This document shows positions 13,954 through 14,847 of a stretch of 14,847 nucleotides of DNA, piece by piece (within the stretch, counting starts at the first letter, position 1; each line of letters starts with the position of its first letter). The notes beneath the pieces were generated by a model. It did no database searches. It had not been told where the DNA came from and saw only the letters and a list, made by a program, of their open reading frames with translations. The stretch covers positions 1 through 14,847 of the forward strand of contig JBBABI010000024.1 of assembly GCA_041679065.1 (NCBI GenBank), in the 5' to 3' direction. A program made the position numbers and the translations under genes. Source of the DNA: CAJBLF01 sp041679065. GTDB lineage: Bacteria; Patescibacteriota; Gracilibacteria; Absconditabacterales; Absconditicoccaceae.

Positions 13954-14412
13954 ATGTTAGAAATTACAGATCTCAACAAGCACAAAACCCATAGGAACTG
14001 TATTCCTCTATTGGAAAAAATATTCCTGAGGTTTGGTCTCAAGCCATTGAATTCTTCAAAGAAATGGACTTTCTGGTGTGTAAAAAGTATATCCAAAGAA
14101 ATTTCTCTTTTGGATGAACCAATTCTGTCTATGGATGAAAAACGGAATGAAGTTAAAGCTATGTTTTTCATTACCCGCAGACGCAAAGCAAAAAAATTAC
14201 AGCTCTTCAGAATTGAAGATCTTTTTAACTCATTTCCTACGTTTGAGAAAGACGTAACCATCAAGGAAGCAATCGAAAAATTCCTTGATGAAAAGAAAGA
14301 ACTCATTCCTCCTATCGCTGTTGTCTGCCTCGGAAAAATCAATGAAGATGGTAAAGAGTATACAGGAGCCTTCCTGTATCATGTGCCAGCAGACAAAATA
14401 GTTCTATCTTAA
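13954..14412 (+). CDS. Hypothetical protein, 152 aa
   Basis: Not recognised. ATG 13954 to TAA, no TGA among a few glycines. Soluble and basic, no signal or membrane span. N-terminal part rich in Lys/His (DLNKHKTHRNCIPLLEKIF), a basic RRRKAKK patch near residue 75, a helical EAIEKFLDEKKE segment near 107-118, and a hydrophobic IPPIAVVCLGKI strand before an acidic turn. Own promoter, strong terminator, no Shine-Dalgarno. Convergent with the PsbP-like gene. Confidence 0.78.
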   Translation: MLEITDLNKHKTHRNCIPLLEKIFLRFGLKPLNSSKKWTFWCVKSISKEISLLDEPILSMDEKRNEVKAMFFITRRRKAKKLQLFRIEDLFNSFPTFEKDVTIKEAIEKFLDEKKELIPPIAVVCLGKINEDGKEYTGAFLYHVPADKIVLS

Positions 14413-14430
14413 GAAAAAATGTATTTTATT

Positions 14431-14461
14431 AAATGCCCCGATTTCTAAGGGCATTTTTTTT
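14431..14461 (+). terminator. Intrinsic terminator of the 13954 gene
   Basis: AAATGCCC (14431-14438) pairs with GGGCATTT (14449-14456), followed by T8. Confidence 0.85.
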
Positions 14462-14485
14462 ATGAGAAAATATTTCAGCCGAGAT

Positions 14486-14847
14486 TTATTTCAATGCAAA
14501 TGTTTTTACCATTGTATTTACCTCAGCAATGTATTGGTCAAAGGTATCCGCAACTGCTACATAATTGATGATATATGCTGTAGCACCACTGATCACAAAT
14601 ACTTGCTGCCGTTTCAATGTATAATTTACCTGGGTGCCTTCATAAACGAGTTTTTTGCCGGTAAGACCATCGATGATAATATTTTCATTGCTAAGCTCTG
14701 TATAATCTTTCATATTCTGTAATTGCGGTTTGATCATAGCATAATATGTATCCACAGTCATAGTAGTGTTGGGTAGTGTCTCAGTGATGATTCCTACGTT
14801 TTCTCTAAACTGATCACCAGTTCCCTGAGGAGAGAAAAACATTACGA
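14486..14847 (-). CDS. PsbP-like protein, C-terminal part (N-terminus beyond window)
   Basis: At least 118 residues ending at TAA 14486-14488. An ATG stands at 14842 but the frame is open to the window edge, and the first residues (MFFSPQGTGDQFRENVGIITETLP) are already inside a conserved block, so the real start, probably with a signal peptide or lipobox, lies outside. The order FFSPQ...DQFRENVGIITETLP, DTYYAMIKPQLQ, GLTGKKLVY, LKRQQVF, ATAYIINYVA, FDQYIAEVNTMVKTF follows the PsbP-related domain of small secreted proteins found in many bacteria outside photosynthesis. Its role there is unknown. No TGA. Confidence 0.72.
   Translation of the reverse strand, partial: VMFFSPQGTGDQFRENVGIITETLPNTTMTVDTYYAMIKPQLQNMKDYTELSNENIIIDGLTGKKLVYEGTQVNYTLKRQQVFVISGATAYIINYVAVADTFDQYIAEVNTMVKTFALK

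Noticed and set aside
1..14847. UGA as tryptophan (table 4)
   Set aside because: Conserved family positions occupied by TGA are glycines (KPGG, DIGGG, DLGLN, IHGRT), not tryptophans.

Overview
Organism. The decisive observation is that UGA is read as glycine. Eight genes (membrane protein 1-722, virB4-like, a small gene at 3983-4420, priA-like, dus, mtgA, dedA-family and a methyltransferase) look broken under the standard code but become single full ORFs if in-frame TGA is sense. The TGAs fall on glycines invariant in the families: DADLGLN in PriA, LAPMxG and IHGRT in Dus, DIGGG and KPGG in the methyltransferase. This is translation table 25, known from Gracilibacteria (BD1-5) and Absconditabacteria (SR1) of the CPR/Patescibacteria. 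AT-rich DNA, few Shine-Dalgarno sites and a VirB4-type ATPase fit. No rRNA or tRNA was recognised.

Layout. 1-2927 (minus): virB4-like ATPase followed by a multipass membrane gene, with a dispersed palindromic repeat between them. 3183-3992 (plus): small unknown gene and a lipoprotein. 3983-5779 (minus): small unknown gene and an N-truncated PriA-like gene. 6102-7142 (plus): a membrane-anchored protein with a WG-like tail and a small Cys-containing protein, then a strongly folded element at 7193-7322. 7426-8661 (minus): tRNA-dihydrouridine synthase carrying three in-frame low-complexity insertions. 8893-9672 (plus): MtgA-type peptidoglycan glycosyltransferase. 9705-12457 (minus): dedA-family gene followed by three tandem paralogues resembling Panacea/DUF4065 proteins. 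12703-13901 (plus): a class I methyltransferase and a SpoU/TrmH RNA methyltransferase. 13954-14412: unknown gene. 14486-14847 (minus): PsbP-like protein cut by the window edge.

How it hangs together. Most units are one or two genes with their own promoter and intrinsic terminator. Nine promoter candidates share a -35/-10 spacing of exactly 16 bp, and many starts are preceded by A-rich leaders rather than a Shine-Dalgarno site. Genes fall into two classes: those rich in TGA-glycine (dus has 20) and those with none. Some TGA-free genes end in a TGA immediately before a terminator, as if they came from a standard-code donor or UGA decoding depends on context. The most interesting items are the tandem Panacea-like family with duplicated leaders, the folded element at 7193-7322, the repeat-derived in-frame insertions in dus and priA, and the UGA distribution.
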